From Candidatus Flexifilum affinis (lineage in GTDB: Bacteria; Chloroflexota; Anaerolineae; Aggregatilineales; Phototrophicaceae), in assembly GCA_016713325.1 (NCBI GenBank), contig JADJPJ010000100.1, positions 6,365 through 70,364 on the forward strand: a DNA stretch of 64,000 nt, read 5' to 3'. The notes beneath the pieces are model-generated. The model made no database searches. It saw only the letters and a program-made list of their open reading frames with translations, and was not told the DNA's origin. Of the stretch, positions 1 to 8,112 are shown one piece after another. Numbering within the stretch: the first letter of the stretch is position 1; every line of letters begins with the position of its first letter. Position numbers and translations under genes: made by a program.

Positions 1-104
1 CACGACTGCCCTGGACGGGATTCTGGGCGAGGACGGCGCGCGGGGTGAGGGAGCAGGGTGCGTGTGAGCGATATCGGACGCACCTGATCCGCGCAGGTGA
101 CAAG

Positions 105-134
105 TTAGCAGGCGGCGTATCGCGGAAGTATAAT
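105..134 (+). promoter_or_regulatory. Putative promoter of the TIR-CBS gene
   Basis: TTAGCA at 105-110 and a perfect TATAAT at 129-134 are separated by 18 bases. A transcript starting near 141 would have a leader of about 60 bases before the ATG at 202. The -35 matches only four of six consensus bases, so the -10 carries the call. Confidence 0.4.
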
Positions 135-201
135 ATTCGTGCTTGCCACCTCTGCCATATGTCCGTTCGTTGGGCAAGCAGCGTAAGGTTGCGTTCCCCT
201 C

Positions 202-1518
202 ATGGCCCAATCCTTGTTCATCAGCTATGCCCACCTTGACGGCGAGAAGTTTGCCGAGAAGCTTCGCAGCCGGCTCACGATGGCTGAACACACCGCATTT
301 CTCGACAGACATTCCATTGAGCCCGGCACGCACTGGGACGAAAGCATCACCGAGGCAATCGTAAACGCGGATTTCTTTGTTCCAATTCTCACACCTCACA
401 GTGTCAGTTCGCAGTGGTGTGGCATAGAACTAGGCATCGCGCTCACCCACGAAAAGACGATCATTCCGCTGCTTTGCCAAGCTTGCGATATCCCGAAAGA
501 TCTGCAAAAGGTGCAGTACATCGACTTCTCCGACGGGGACCTCTTCGAGAGCCGGTTTGAGCGTCTGATGCATACGATTTCGCTGCAACGCATCGTTCCT
601 CGGCCCAATGTGCCGTGGCTCGATTACCCGATCAAAGACTGCGCAGTCCACTACAAGAATAAGCCTGCACAAACACTGCGCTGCATTAAAGAAGACACAA
701 GCCTGGCCAGGGCTTATGCCATTATGTACAAATCGGATTTTGTGTTCCGCCACCTGCTCGTGACGACTGATGGGCATGCCGGAAGTCCGCTTCACGGCAT
801 TCTCAGCCTCAGACATATCCTAAAGTTGCAGACACGTGACGTCGATCTTCGCTCACTTAGCGCGTCCGAAGTGATGGATCCCTATGATCCGTCGGAAGAC
901 GCCGATCATTTCTTCACCGTAGTGCCCGATGATTCAACTTTGAAAACTGCGATGCAAAAGTTGTCAACGCGGCTAGAGCGCAGAAACGCAATCGGCCGTT
1001 TCTTCTACATGAGCGCCGTGCCGTTAGTCGACCGAAATGGCAATGCTACGGGCATCGTTAGCTTCAAAGATGTGCTGCGCGTCATGCAAGAAATCGCCAA
1101 CATTTCCGACTTTCCGGTTAGCCAGGTGATGCGCGGGGTGGATCGCATCAGTTACAGTAAACAAGACGAGACCTTCGACGAAGCCAATATCGCCCTGCTG
1201 CGATATGGACCGGGTCAGCGGGATGTGCCAGTCGTTGACGATTTCAAGCAGCGCACGCTGCTGGGATTGGTTCCCGACCACATATTCATCATGAACCTCA
1301 ATTCGGAACTCCCGATTGGCGACTTCATGACCAAATACGATCGCCTGCGAGTGCAGTATCTGAATACGCCGCTATCGCAGACGTTCAGCCAGTATTTATC
1401 TGGAAATGCAGCAACCATCTTCTTCTCTTTTCCGGTGGTGACCTCAGAGAAGAAGCCACAACTCGAAGGATTGATCGGCTACCGCGATATTTTCGAGTTT
1501 TTGCTGCCTAGCGAGTAA
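202..1518 (+). CDS. TIR-domain protein with two Bateman (CBS-pair) modules
   Basis: 438 residues. Residues 1-120 are a TIR domain: the FISYAHLD opening, the WDESITEAI helix, and an S-x-W-C-x-x-E motif placing the predicted NADase catalytic glutamate at Glu76. The rest carries four CBS-like repeats (about 155-210, 220-297, 303-366 and 370-436) with typical beta-alpha-beta ends such as GIVSFKDVL and GLIGYRDIF. CBS pairs bind adenine nucleotides or S-adenosylmethionine, and bacterial TIR domains commonly cleave NAD+ or make signalling derivatives. The inference is an NAD-processing enzyme gated directly by an adenylate ligand. It has its own promoter and no obvious partner. There is no signal peptide or membrane segment, so it is cytosolic. 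The start has no clear ribosome-binding site, but the TIR domain begins at once. TIR call firm; CBS call good; function inferred. Confidence 0.85.
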   Translation: MAQSLFISYAHLDGEKFAEKLRSRLTMAEHTAFLDRHSIEPGTHWDESITEAIVNADFFVPILTPHSVSSQWCGIELGIALTHEKTIIPLLCQACDIPKDLQKVQYIDFSDGDLFESRFERLMHTISLQRIVPRPNVPWLDYPIKDCAVHYKNKPAQTLRCIKEDTSLARAYAIMYKSDFVFRHLLVTTDGHAGSPLHGILSLRHILKLQTRDVDLRSLSASEVMDPYDPSEDADHFFTVVPDDSTLKTAMQKLSTRLERRNAIGRFFYMSAVPLVDRNGNATGIVSFKDVLRVMQEIANISDFPVSQVMRGVDRISYSKQDETFDEANIALLRYGPGQRDVPVVDDFKQRTLLGLVPDHIFIMNLNSELPIGDFMTKYDRLRVQYLNTPLSQTFSQYLSGNAATIFFSFPVVTSEKKPQLEGLIGYRDIFEFLLPSE

Positions 1519-1629
1519 GTGGATTGGCCGAACCACGGAAGCCGCGAATCTGACCCATCCGCGCCATAGCTTTCCAGGAGGCCATCCCCTCGTTGAAGAT
1601 CGGCTTCAACACCTTTCGAGGACAGACAA

Positions 1630-2196
1630 TTACCCCGAGCGCGCCGTCTGGACCCAGAGGGATTCGTAGTCGGTGACCAGGCCGAACTCGTCCACGGCCA
1701 GGCGAGCGGTGAAGGAACCATCCAGGCTCTCAAACCGATAGCCTGACCCGGCCAGGTGCGTGTAGCGCTGAGGGAACGGGGCGATCTCCAGGCTGGGGAA
1801 CTGCACCCAGACGGCCGTCGTCACGGCACTGTGGCCGATGTCCAGATTCAGGCGGCGGATGGGCAGGGTATTGGTCGACGGGGTGAAGGACAGGTCGACA
1901 TCGACCAGCCCGCGGAAATCGTACAGCTCGACGCCATCGCGCCACCAACGCCCATCCGCATCGACGAAGAGAGTCATGGTCTTTTCGTAACCAGCCAGCC
2001 AGGCACTCAACTCCACGCGGCGGGTGCGCCAGGCCAGGGAGCAATCCACCCGGTACTGGATGCGCGCCGGCAGTCCATTAGCGGCCAGCAGGGTCACCCC
2101 CCGGAGATGGAAGCCGTCGGCGGTGTAAGACAGCGAACAGCAGTCGGTGTTCTCTTCAGCGCGGCTGCGCCAGAGAATGGTGGCCAGGTGGGTCAT
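1630..2196 (-). CDS. Putative glycolipid-binding family protein (DUF1089-like)
   Basis: 188 residues from ATG 2196, chosen because GGAG lies about seven bases upstream; an in-frame ATG at 2211 is possible. The protein opens with a W-R-S-x-E-x-x-x-x-D motif, continues with GFHLRG, W-x-x-x-x-VELS and a central D-x-x-G-R-W segment, and ends in a beta-rich half containing FPQRYTHL and a Y-R-F-E-S stretch. This pattern resembles the DUF1089 family, which is annotated as putative glycolipid-binding on the basis of fold similarity to lipoprotein carriers. There is no signal peptide. It stands alone between the TIR gene and the flavoprotein on the opposite strand. Family call moderate; function unproven for the family. 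Confidence 0.6.
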   Translation of the reverse strand: MTHLATILWRSRAEENTDCCSLSYTADGFHLRGVTLLAANGLPARIQYRVDCSLAWRTRRVELSAWLAGYEKTMTLFVDADGRWWRDGVELYDFRGLVDVDLSFTPSTNTLPIRRLNLDIGHSAVTTAVWVQFPSLEIAPFPQRYTHLAGSGYRFESLDGSFTARLAVDEFGLVTDYESLWVQTARSG

Positions 2197-2418
2197 AGGA
2201 ATCTCCGTCATGCGGAATGGCCGGTCTGATAGACCAGACACCTGAACAGTGATATTAGTGGTATTTACGCAGCCGCGCAAAATATGGGGCGTGGCGGCTG
2301 CATGTATCGGAAGGCACAACGCTTGAAGCCTCACTTCCAGACAACTGCGAGAACCTGTCGGCCATGGGCTGCCAGAGTTTTCGCAGGTTGTACGCATGCC
2401 AGCGCCCCATAAATCGCA

Positions 2419-4140
2419 TCAAAAACTTGCAGGAGGCGTATCGGCCTCATTTTGGTGGAGTGTACCGAGGTACTGATGCATCATCTGGATAGCAATCCCA
2501 CCCTCGCCGACGGCAGAGGCGACACGCTTCACGGAGTGATGGCGCACGTCGCCGATGGCGAAAACGCCGGGCATACTGGTTTCCAGCAGGAAGGGTGAGC
2601 GCGGCAGGCGCCAGCCTTCAGAGGTCGACTCTTCCCGAATGAGGTCCTGGCCGGTGCGAATAAAGCCCTTTTCGTCGCGCAGGATGTCGTCGGGCAGCCA
2701 ATCGGTATGGGGCTGCGCGCCGATAAAGACGAACAAAGCAGACGCCGAGACGGTTTCAGTCGCGCCCGAGTGGTTGTCACGCAGGACCAGTCCTTCAAGC
2801 CGTCCATCACCGCGCCCTTCGACGACTTCCGTATACAGGCGCACGTCGATGTTATCCGCGGCATCGATCTCCCGAATCAGATAGTCCGACATGCTGTCGA
2901 CCAGCGTACCGCCGCGCGCCAGGAGGGTGACGCGCGCCGCATATTTGGCAAGGTAGATCGCCGTCTGACCCGCCGAGTTCCCCGCGCCTACAACAAAAAC
3001 ATCCTCTCCACTCATGCCGAGCGCCTCGGTGACGCCGCCGCCGTAGTAGACGCCAGAACCCACCAGCGCCTCAAGCCTGGGGATATTGAGACGACGGTAT
3101 GCTGCACCCATCGCCAGAATCACGGCGCGACTGGCGATCTCGGTGCCATCCGACAGGCGCAGCATAAGCTGCCCGTTGCGGCGTCGCAGTTCGACGGCTG
3201 ATTGAAACAGGTAGAACTCCGTACCAAAGATGTACGCCTGCTGCTGGGCAAGGTTCGTCAGCCCCGCGCCGCTGATACCTGCCGGAAAACCGGGATAATT
3301 GCGAATGAGCGAACTGCTGCTCGCCTGCCCGCCGACCGCCTCGCGCTCAACGACAATGGTGCGCAGCCCTTCCGACGCGGCATTGACGGCAGCGGACAGT
3401 CCGGCCGGACCACCGCCGACGATGGCAAGGTCATACAGCCCGCCCTTGACCGTATCCTGCGCACCAAGCGCGGAACCCAGTTCGCGGAGCGAGGGCGCGG
3501 CGAGAACCCGACCATCAAGGAAGATGAAGAGGGGAAACGGCCCTTCTGTCCGCTCCACACGGTCCAGCAGCGCGCGACCTTCCTGAGAATTCACATCGAA
3601 AAAGTGGTAAGGGATGCGGTAACGGTCAAAGAGGTAGCGAATCTCATGGGATTGCGGCGCCCATTCGTCGCCAACGATCTGAACGAAGACGGCGCCCATT
3701 CGCTGTTCGCTCGACCAGTCGGCGAGCAGCCCGGTCAGGAAATGGTGAAAGCGCTCGTCGGGGACATTCGCGGGCAGGGGATCGTAGAAGTTGATGATGA
3801 TGCCCAGCGTCGTCGCCCGCAGAAACGACTCGGTTGCGCTGATCTCAAGCCAGCTCACCCGCAGCACCCGTTTTGCCTGGGGACAGGAGGCCTGCGCCTG
3901 TTCCAGAAAGTCAATTCCGCTCATTTCCGACAACCGCAGCTTGGCAAGGACCGCGGCGACATGCCTGCCCGCCGCGACCAACGCGTCCAGCTGAGTGAGC
4001 GCATCCCGCGCGGAGTCTGTCGATCTGATCTCGTAGTCGGCTGCATAGCGCCTGGCCAAAGCTTCGGTGATTGACTTCAGGTACTGGGCATGGTCGTCTA
4101 CCACCATCAGTATTGGTTTTGCCATCACTTCGTTTCCCAT
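2419..4140 (-). CDS. Degenerate receiver domain fused to thioredoxin-reductase-like flavoprotein
   Basis: 573 residues. Residues 10-130 are a response-regulator receiver fold (MVVDDHAQYL opening). The segment AVLAKLRLSEMSG has lysine where the phospho-accepting aspartate should be, and the usual Thr/Ser and Lys near the end are also lost, so phosphorylation is unlikely. Residues 150-230 form a thioredoxin-like linker. From about 235 there is an FAD domain (IVGGGPAGLSAA), an NAD(P) domain (VVGAGNSAGQTA) and the C-terminal FAD motif GVFAIGDV. The redox CxxC of thioredoxin reductases is missing: GSGVYYGGGVTEA occupies that place. Known fused response-regulator/thioredoxin-reductase proteins share this layout. 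It is probably an FAD-dependent oxidoreductase with an unidentified acceptor. An alternative start lies at 4125. Domain calls firm; substrate unknown. Confidence 0.8.
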   Translation of the reverse strand: MGNEVMAKPILMVVDDHAQYLKSITEALARRYAADYEIRSTDSARDALTQLDALVAAGRHVAAVLAKLRLSEMSGIDFLEQAQASCPQAKRVLRVSWLEISATESFLRATTLGIIINFYDPLPANVPDERFHHFLTGLLADWSSEQRMGAVFVQIVGDEWAPQSHEIRYLFDRYRIPYHFFDVNSQEGRALLDRVERTEGPFPLFIFLDGRVLAAPSLRELGSALGAQDTVKGGLYDLAIVGGGPAGLSAAVNAASEGLRTIVVEREAVGGQASSSSLIRNYPGFPAGISGAGLTNLAQQQAYIFGTEFYLFQSAVELRRRNGQLMLRLSDGTEIASRAVILAMGAAYRRLNIPRLEALVGSGVYYGGGVTEALGMSGEDVFVVGAGNSAGQTAIYLAKYAARVTLLARGGTLVDSMSDYLIREIDAADNIDVRLYTEVVEGRGDGRLEGLVLRDNHSGATETVSASALFVFIGAQPHTDWLPDDILRDEKGFIRTGQDLIREESTSEGWRLPRSPFLLETSMPGVFAIGDVRHHSVKRVASAVGEGGIAIQMMHQYLGTLHQNEADTPPASF

Positions 4141-4494
4141 CTCGCCGCAGTCTGTCTATTTACATTACACCAGAACCCAATCTACCAGACGATTCTGCGA
4201 CGGGCAATGAGACGCGAGTGTCCGCTGAACTGATTTTCCTGCCCCCTGTGAGCGTCGGGGATCGCCACGGGTTTTGCGGCTGTAGCCCCAACCCCTATTG
4301 ACGTCTTGTTCAGACTCTAAGTGCAGCCACAAAGATTGTGATGGGTGTGGATGTCGGGGCGATCCGGTGGGTCTGGACCGGCGGGCGAGGCACCGCCTCG
4401 CCCCTACGAGTCGTCAGCGGAATGGTGGGGGTGCGTGGCCGACGCGCAGTAAAGCGTCCCAGCGAATCCGGTTTTGGGTGAGAGGCATTTCCCC
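4141..4494. other. Intergenic stretch with one CCCTAC-tailed palindrome
   Basis: No credible gene. It lies between the divergently read start of the flavoprotein and the end of feoC. The one clear structure is a perfect hairpin with nine-base arms (4383-4391 and 4395-4403, loop ACC) followed by CTACG at 4404-4408. It belongs to the dispersed palindrome family seen throughout the window. Confidence 0.6.
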
Positions 4495-4797
4495 TCAATG
4501 GCACTTTCCGCAGCCGCATGCTGCCGGCGGAGCATCTGCCACCTCGACGGGCGCGTCGTCGCGGACGCGCTCGAAGCTGCGCGGCATGGCCACCACGAAG
4601 GGACATCCCGACGCGCTCCCGCAGGTCGTGCAGGCGGCCGCGCCCGATTCGCGCAGCTTGCCCTTGCGCACCCAGTGCTCGATCATCGTCTCCAGCATGG
4701 TCCGCTCGATGCCCAGCTCGCGCGCCAGTTGGGGCAGCGAGATTGCTCCCTGCCGCGTGTCGAAGGCGTCCAGCACCAGGCGCAGCGTGGTCGTCAC
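4495..4797 (-). CDS. feoC: FeoC-like small winged-helix protein of the ferrous iron operon
   Basis: 100 residues starting at GTG 4797, two bases after the feoB stop. The ribosome-binding site GGAGG is formed by the last feoB codons, which fixes this start. The first half is a small winged helix (SLPQLARELGIERTMLETM) of the FeoC / LysR-like type. It is followed by the cysteine-rich wing CTTCGSASGC, the expected [Fe-S] or metal ligand site. Unusually, the tail ends in a second cluster, CGCGKCH. FeoC is thought to tune FeoB stability or activity in response to iron or oxygen. Its position as last gene of fur-feoA-feoB-feoC supports the call. Confidence 0.8.
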   Translation of the reverse strand: MTTTLRLVLDAFDTRQGAISLPQLARELGIERTMLETMIEHWVRKGKLRESGAAACTTCGSASGCPFVVAMPRSFERVRDDAPVEVADAPPAACGCGKCH

Positions 4798-4799
4798 GA

Positions 4800-7064
4800 T
4801 CAGCCTCCCCACCCGAGCAGCAGCCCGCCCTGGTACACGATCACTGCCGCACCCCAGGCGATCAGCGTGGCGTAGCCCATCTGCATCAGCGTCCAACGGC
4901 CGCCGAACTCGTGGCGCATCGCCGCCGTCGCCGTCATGCAGGGGGTATAGAGCAGCACGAAGACCATGAAGGCCAGCGCCGAGAGCGGCGTGAACGCGCC
5001 AGAGAGCGCCAGCCCCAGCGCCGTCGTGTCCTCTTCTTCTTCGGACGTCCCCAGGAAGTTCGCCTCCGGCACGTCTGCACCGGGGAGCAGATTGAGGGTG
5101 CGCGGCATGATGTTGACCAGCTCCTGGCCGGTCAGGACGAGGGCCTCGCCGAACGAGGTGACGATCTGGCCGACTTCATCGATCACTGTGGGCGTGTTTT
5201 CAACGTTCGCGTCTTCGCCACTGACCTCAGCCGCTTCCTCGACGGCGTCCGTGCCATAGATCTGGCTCATGGTGCCGACGACCACCTCTTTGGCGACGAA
5301 GCCGCTGATCAGCGACCCGGCCGCCTGCCAGGTGCCGAAGCCGGCGGGCGCGAAGGCCGGCGCGATCAGACCGCTGACCGCGCCAAAAGCGCTTTCCTGC
5401 GGCTCGACGGCGTTGAACCGGCTCAGGTTCAGGTCGGCGGGCAGGGCCGTCAGCATCCACACAATCACTGAACTGGCCATGATGATCGTCGCCGCATTGC
5501 GGATGAAGCCGCGCGTGCGCTCCCAGGTCTGGGTCAGGATGGTGCTGGCGTTCGGCATCCGGTAGGGGGGCAGCTCCATCACGAAGGAGCGCGCCACCTT
5601 GCCGCGGTAGACGATGTATTTGAAGGCTAATCCGGTACCAATGGCGATGAGGATGCCCAGCAGGTACAGGCCGAAGATCACGGTGCCCGACTGCGCGCCG
5701 AAGAAGACGCCCGCGAACACGACGTAGACGGGCAGGCGCGCCCCGCAGCTCATGAAAGTGGACAGGAAGCCGGTCAGCTTGCGGTCGCGCTCGCTTTCCA
5801 GGGTTCGCGTCGCGTAGATGGCCGGGACCGTGCAGCCGAACCCCACCAGCAGTGGCAGGAAGCTCTTGCCGTGCAGCCCGATGCGGCGCATCACCCAATC
5901 CATGACGAAGGCCGCCCGCGCCATGTAGCCTGTGTCTTCCAGCAGGCCAATGGTGATATAGAGCAGCATCAGCAGCGGCACGAACACCAGCACGCCGCCC
6001 ACCCCGGCGATCACGCCGTCGACCAGCAGCGACTCGATCCAGGTGCCGCCCAGGCCGACTGCGCCGATCAACGCCGCCACCCAACGCGTGAAGGGGCCGG
6101 CGATCACCCCGTCCACCCAGTCGATCAGCGGGGCGCTGACGTTGGCGGTGATTTGAAAGACGGTCCACATGAGCAGCAGGAAGATCGGCAGGCCCCAGAT
6201 ACGGTGGGTGATGATGCGGTCGGCGCGGTCCGAGGCCGTCTCGACATCCCTCGCCGCGCGTGCCACCGCCTGGCCAACCACCTCGCCGATGAAGCCGTAG
6301 CGCCGGTCGGTCAGAATGGTCTCCGGGTCGTCGCCCATCGCCTGCGTCACGCGCTCGATGGCCGCCTGCGCCGCGTGCAGCAGCGCCGGTCTATTGGCCA
6401 ACTGCTCCGTGCAGTGGGCGTCGTTTTCCAGCAGCTTGATCGCCAGCCAGCGCGACGGAAAGCGCCGCACCAGTTCGGCGTCGCGCTCGATGGCGGCCTG
6501 CAGAGCGGTGATCTCCGCCTCCAGCGGCGCATCGTAGGGCAGTTGAATGGACGACGGTACGGCGCCCTGCCGCAGAATGGCCGCCCGCAGCGCATCCATC
6601 CCGACCCCGCGCGAGCCGACCATCTCCACGACCGGGATGCCGCCGAGCCCTGCCGACAGCTTCTGCGTGTCGATGCGCAGGCCGCGATTGGCCGCCGTGT
6701 CGCTCATGTTGAGCACCAGGATCAGCGACGCGCCCAGCTCGATGAGCTGGCAGACGAGATACAGATTGCGCTCCAGGTTGGCGGCATCGGCGACGGCGAT
6801 CACCGCACTGGGGCGGTCGCCCAGCAGGTAGTCGCGCGCCACGATCTCTTCGGCCGAGTAGGCGGCCAGGCTGTAGGTGCCGGGCAGGTCGACGATCATC
6901 GCCTCCCGCCCGTCGAAGGTCGCCCAGCCTTCTTTCTTCTCGATCGTCTTGCCCGGCCAGTTGCCGACATGCTGACGCCCGCCGGTGAGGGCGTTGAACA
7001 AGGTGCTCTTGCCGACGTTGGGGTTGCCCGCCAGCGCGATCACCATCGGTTGTGCGGTGGTCAT
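4800..7064 (-). CDS. feoB: Ferrous iron transport protein B (GTPase-permease)
   Basis: 754 residues, normal for FeoB. The N-terminal G domain has G1 GNPNVGKS (residues 13-20), the TIEKKEG switch, G3 DLPG (59-62) and G4 NMSD. A GDI-like helical region follows, then a polytopic permease from about residue 285 with repeated Gate motifs such as GLLEDTGYMARAAF, GFGCTVPAI, and a C-terminal LLYTPCMT segment. An acidic insertion around residues 615-690 (EEAAEVSGEDANVEN, then EEEEDTT) separates the last helices. It imports Fe2+ across the cytoplasmic membrane. Gene order is fur-feoA-feoB-feoC, with three bases between feoA and feoB, so they are presumably cotranscribed. Confidence 0.97.
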   Translation of the reverse strand: MTTAQPMVIALAGNPNVGKSTLFNALTGGRQHVGNWPGKTIEKKEGWATFDGREAMIVDLPGTYSLAAYSAEEIVARDYLLGDRPSAVIAVADAANLERNLYLVCQLIELGASLILVLNMSDTAANRGLRIDTQKLSAGLGGIPVVEMVGSRGVGMDALRAAILRQGAVPSSIQLPYDAPLEAEITALQAAIERDAELVRRFPSRWLAIKLLENDAHCTEQLANRPALLHAAQAAIERVTQAMGDDPETILTDRRYGFIGEVVGQAVARAARDVETASDRADRIITHRIWGLPIFLLLMWTVFQITANVSAPLIDWVDGVIAGPFTRWVAALIGAVGLGGTWIESLLVDGVIAGVGGVLVFVPLLMLLYITIGLLEDTGYMARAAFVMDWVMRRIGLHGKSFLPLLVGFGCTVPAIYATRTLESERDRKLTGFLSTFMSCGARLPVYVVFAGVFFGAQSGTVIFGLYLLGILIAIGTGLAFKYIVYRGKVARSFVMELPPYRMPNASTILTQTWERTRGFIRNAATIIMASSVIVWMLTALPADLNLSRFNAVEPQESAFGAVSGLIAPAFAPAGFGTWQAAGSLISGFVAKEVVVGTMSQIYGTDAVEEAAEVSGEDANVENTPTVIDEVGQIVTSFGEALVLTGQELVNIMPRTLNLLPGADVPEANFLGTSEEEEDTTALGLALSGAFTPLSALAFMVFVLLYTPCMTATAAMRHEFGGRWTLMQMGYATLIAWGAAVIVYQGGLLLGWGG

Positions 7065-7067
7065 GGA

Positions 7068-7328
7068 TCAGCCTATCAAACAGACCAGCAGTTTGTGAGC
7101 GGTACTGCGGTTGAGCGCCAGACGTCCATCCTGACGCACGGCGACGATCAGCCCATGGGTGGGATCGCTCTTGATGACGCGCAGCGACGAGCCAGGCAGC
7201 AGGCCCAGTTCACGCAGTCGCTGTTTCTCGGTGCGCTCCAACTGGATGTCGACCAGTTCCACGGTTTCACCGGGGATAGCCATGGTCAGGGGCAGCGTGG
7301 GACGCGAGGAGGAGAGGGTGGGCGTCAT
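7068..7328 (-). CDS. feoA: Ferrous iron transport protein A (SH3-like)
   Basis: 86 residues. The start ATG at 7328 overlaps the fur stop codon in an ATGA arrangement, so the two are translationally coupled. The body matches the FeoA SH3-like fold: PGETVELVDIQL, the conserved RLRELGLLPG turn, LRVIKSDPTHG and the closing LNRSTAHKLLV. A 15-residue Ser/Pro-rich N-terminal lead is longer than in many homologues. FeoA is a small cytosolic accessory protein needed for FeoB activity, and feoB follows three bases downstream. Confidence 0.93.
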   Translation of the reverse strand: MTPTLSSSRPTLPLTMAIPGETVELVDIQLERTEKQRLRELGLLPGSSLRVIKSDPTHGLIVAVRQDGRLALNRSTAHKLLVCLIG

Positions 7329-7798
7329 CGAATTTGCTCCGCCAGAATCTGGGGCATGGTGTCGTCCTTCTGAGTCGCCTGGGCGCATTCCGGGCAGAGC
7401 CCTTCGACGCACAGGCAGGCGTTAAATACCTGAATGTGAAGATCGGTTTCCAGCCGTTGGCGCAGCGCGGTCAGTTCGTCGGCGGCGAAGGCAATGACGC
7501 GGTGGCAGCGACGGCAGGTGAAGTGATAGGGTTCGAGCGTCAGGCTGAAGTACTTCCGGCTGTGGTCCGGCGAGATGAACTGCGCGCGGATCAACTCGCT
7601 GGCTTCCAGGACATCCAGCGTGCGGTAGACGGTGGTCAGACTGATGTGGGGGTCGCGTTTCAAAGCGCGCTGGTGCAGGGACTCGGCGTCGATGCGCTCG
7701 GACGATGCCGCCAACAGCTCGATGATCGTCTGCCGCTGTTCGGTCATCCTGCCGCCTGAGGATCGGATTGCTTCGCTTGCCTGATCGAGAAAAGACAT
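7325..7798 (-). CDS. fur: Fur-family metal-dependent repressor
   Basis: 157 residues. The N-terminal winged helix (RMTEQRQTIIELL to ISLTTVYRTLDVLEASELI) is followed by a dimerization domain with the structural zinc cysteines C95-x2-C98 and C135-x2-C138, plus extra cysteines at 128 and 130. It opens the fur-feoA-feoB-feoC transcript and overlaps feoA by four bases, so its own operon is the likely target. A 7-1-7 palindrome at 7817-7831 is suited to autoregulation. Iron sensing is inferred from the neighbours; Zur or PerR specificity cannot be excluded from sequence alone. Confidence 0.92.
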   Translation of the reverse strand: MSFLDQASEAIRSSGGRMTEQRQTIIELLAASSERIDAESLHQRALKRDPHISLTTVYRTLDVLEASELIRAQFISPDHSRKYFSLTLEPYHFTCRRCHRVIAFAADELTALRQRLETDLHIQVFNACLCVEGLCPECAQATQKDDTMPQILAEQIR

Positions 7799-7816
7799 CG
7801 CCCACCTGACGCTTAC

Positions 7817-7831
7817 TGCGAATGATTTGCA
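7817..7831. promoter_or_regulatory. Fur-family 7-1-7 operator upstream of fur-feoABC
   Basis: TGCGAATGATTTGCA is a 15-base palindrome around a central G, with six of seven pairs complementary. The arrangement is the one used by Fur, Zur and PerR. It lies 19 bases upstream of the fur start, where binding would block transcription or initiation. Confidence 0.6.
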
Positions 7832-8112
7832 ACTAGCCTCAGTTTAGGGGGCGTGAGAGGGACTGCGTAGTGACATTTGACAGGGGGGAAACGACGAAAG
7901 TCACTTTACCGCATGGGGAAAATGACTTGATTTGAGGTTATTTCGTGCTTAACCCCGGTTAACTGCGGGCTTCGCGGCGGTGAACCAGAAGTTTTCTATG
8001 GTCAATCCCCATCGTGCGTGGGGTGCGAGGGGCTTGGGGCGTCAGACGACCCATGGGTCGTCCCTACGGACCGACACCGTAGGGTCATCGCCCTGTCCGT
8101 CTCGTCCCGAGA
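7832..8112. other. Intergenic region with CCATGGG palindrome copy
   Basis: No gene is visible. The stretch contains the perfect palindrome GACGACCCATGGGTCGTC (8045-8062) followed by CCTAC (8063-8067). This is another copy of the dispersed CCCTAC-tailed hairpin family, and nearly the same core recurs inside a coding sequence at 50718-50739. The first part would hold the fur promoter, but no convincing -35/-10 pair was found. Confidence 0.5.

Noticed and set aside
2..67. Possible tail of an upstream plus-strand gene ending at TGA 65-67
   Set aside because: Only 21 codons, no recognisable motif and no upstream sequence; cannot be told from chance.
2707..4074. Long plus-strand frames opposite the flavoprotein gene
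   Set aside because: Shadow frames caused by GC-rich third positions; the minus-strand protein has clear FAD and NAD(P) motifs.
5871..7373. 500-codon plus-strand open frame across feoB/feoA
   Set aside because: His/Gln/Arg-rich translation without motifs, antisense to a certain FeoB.
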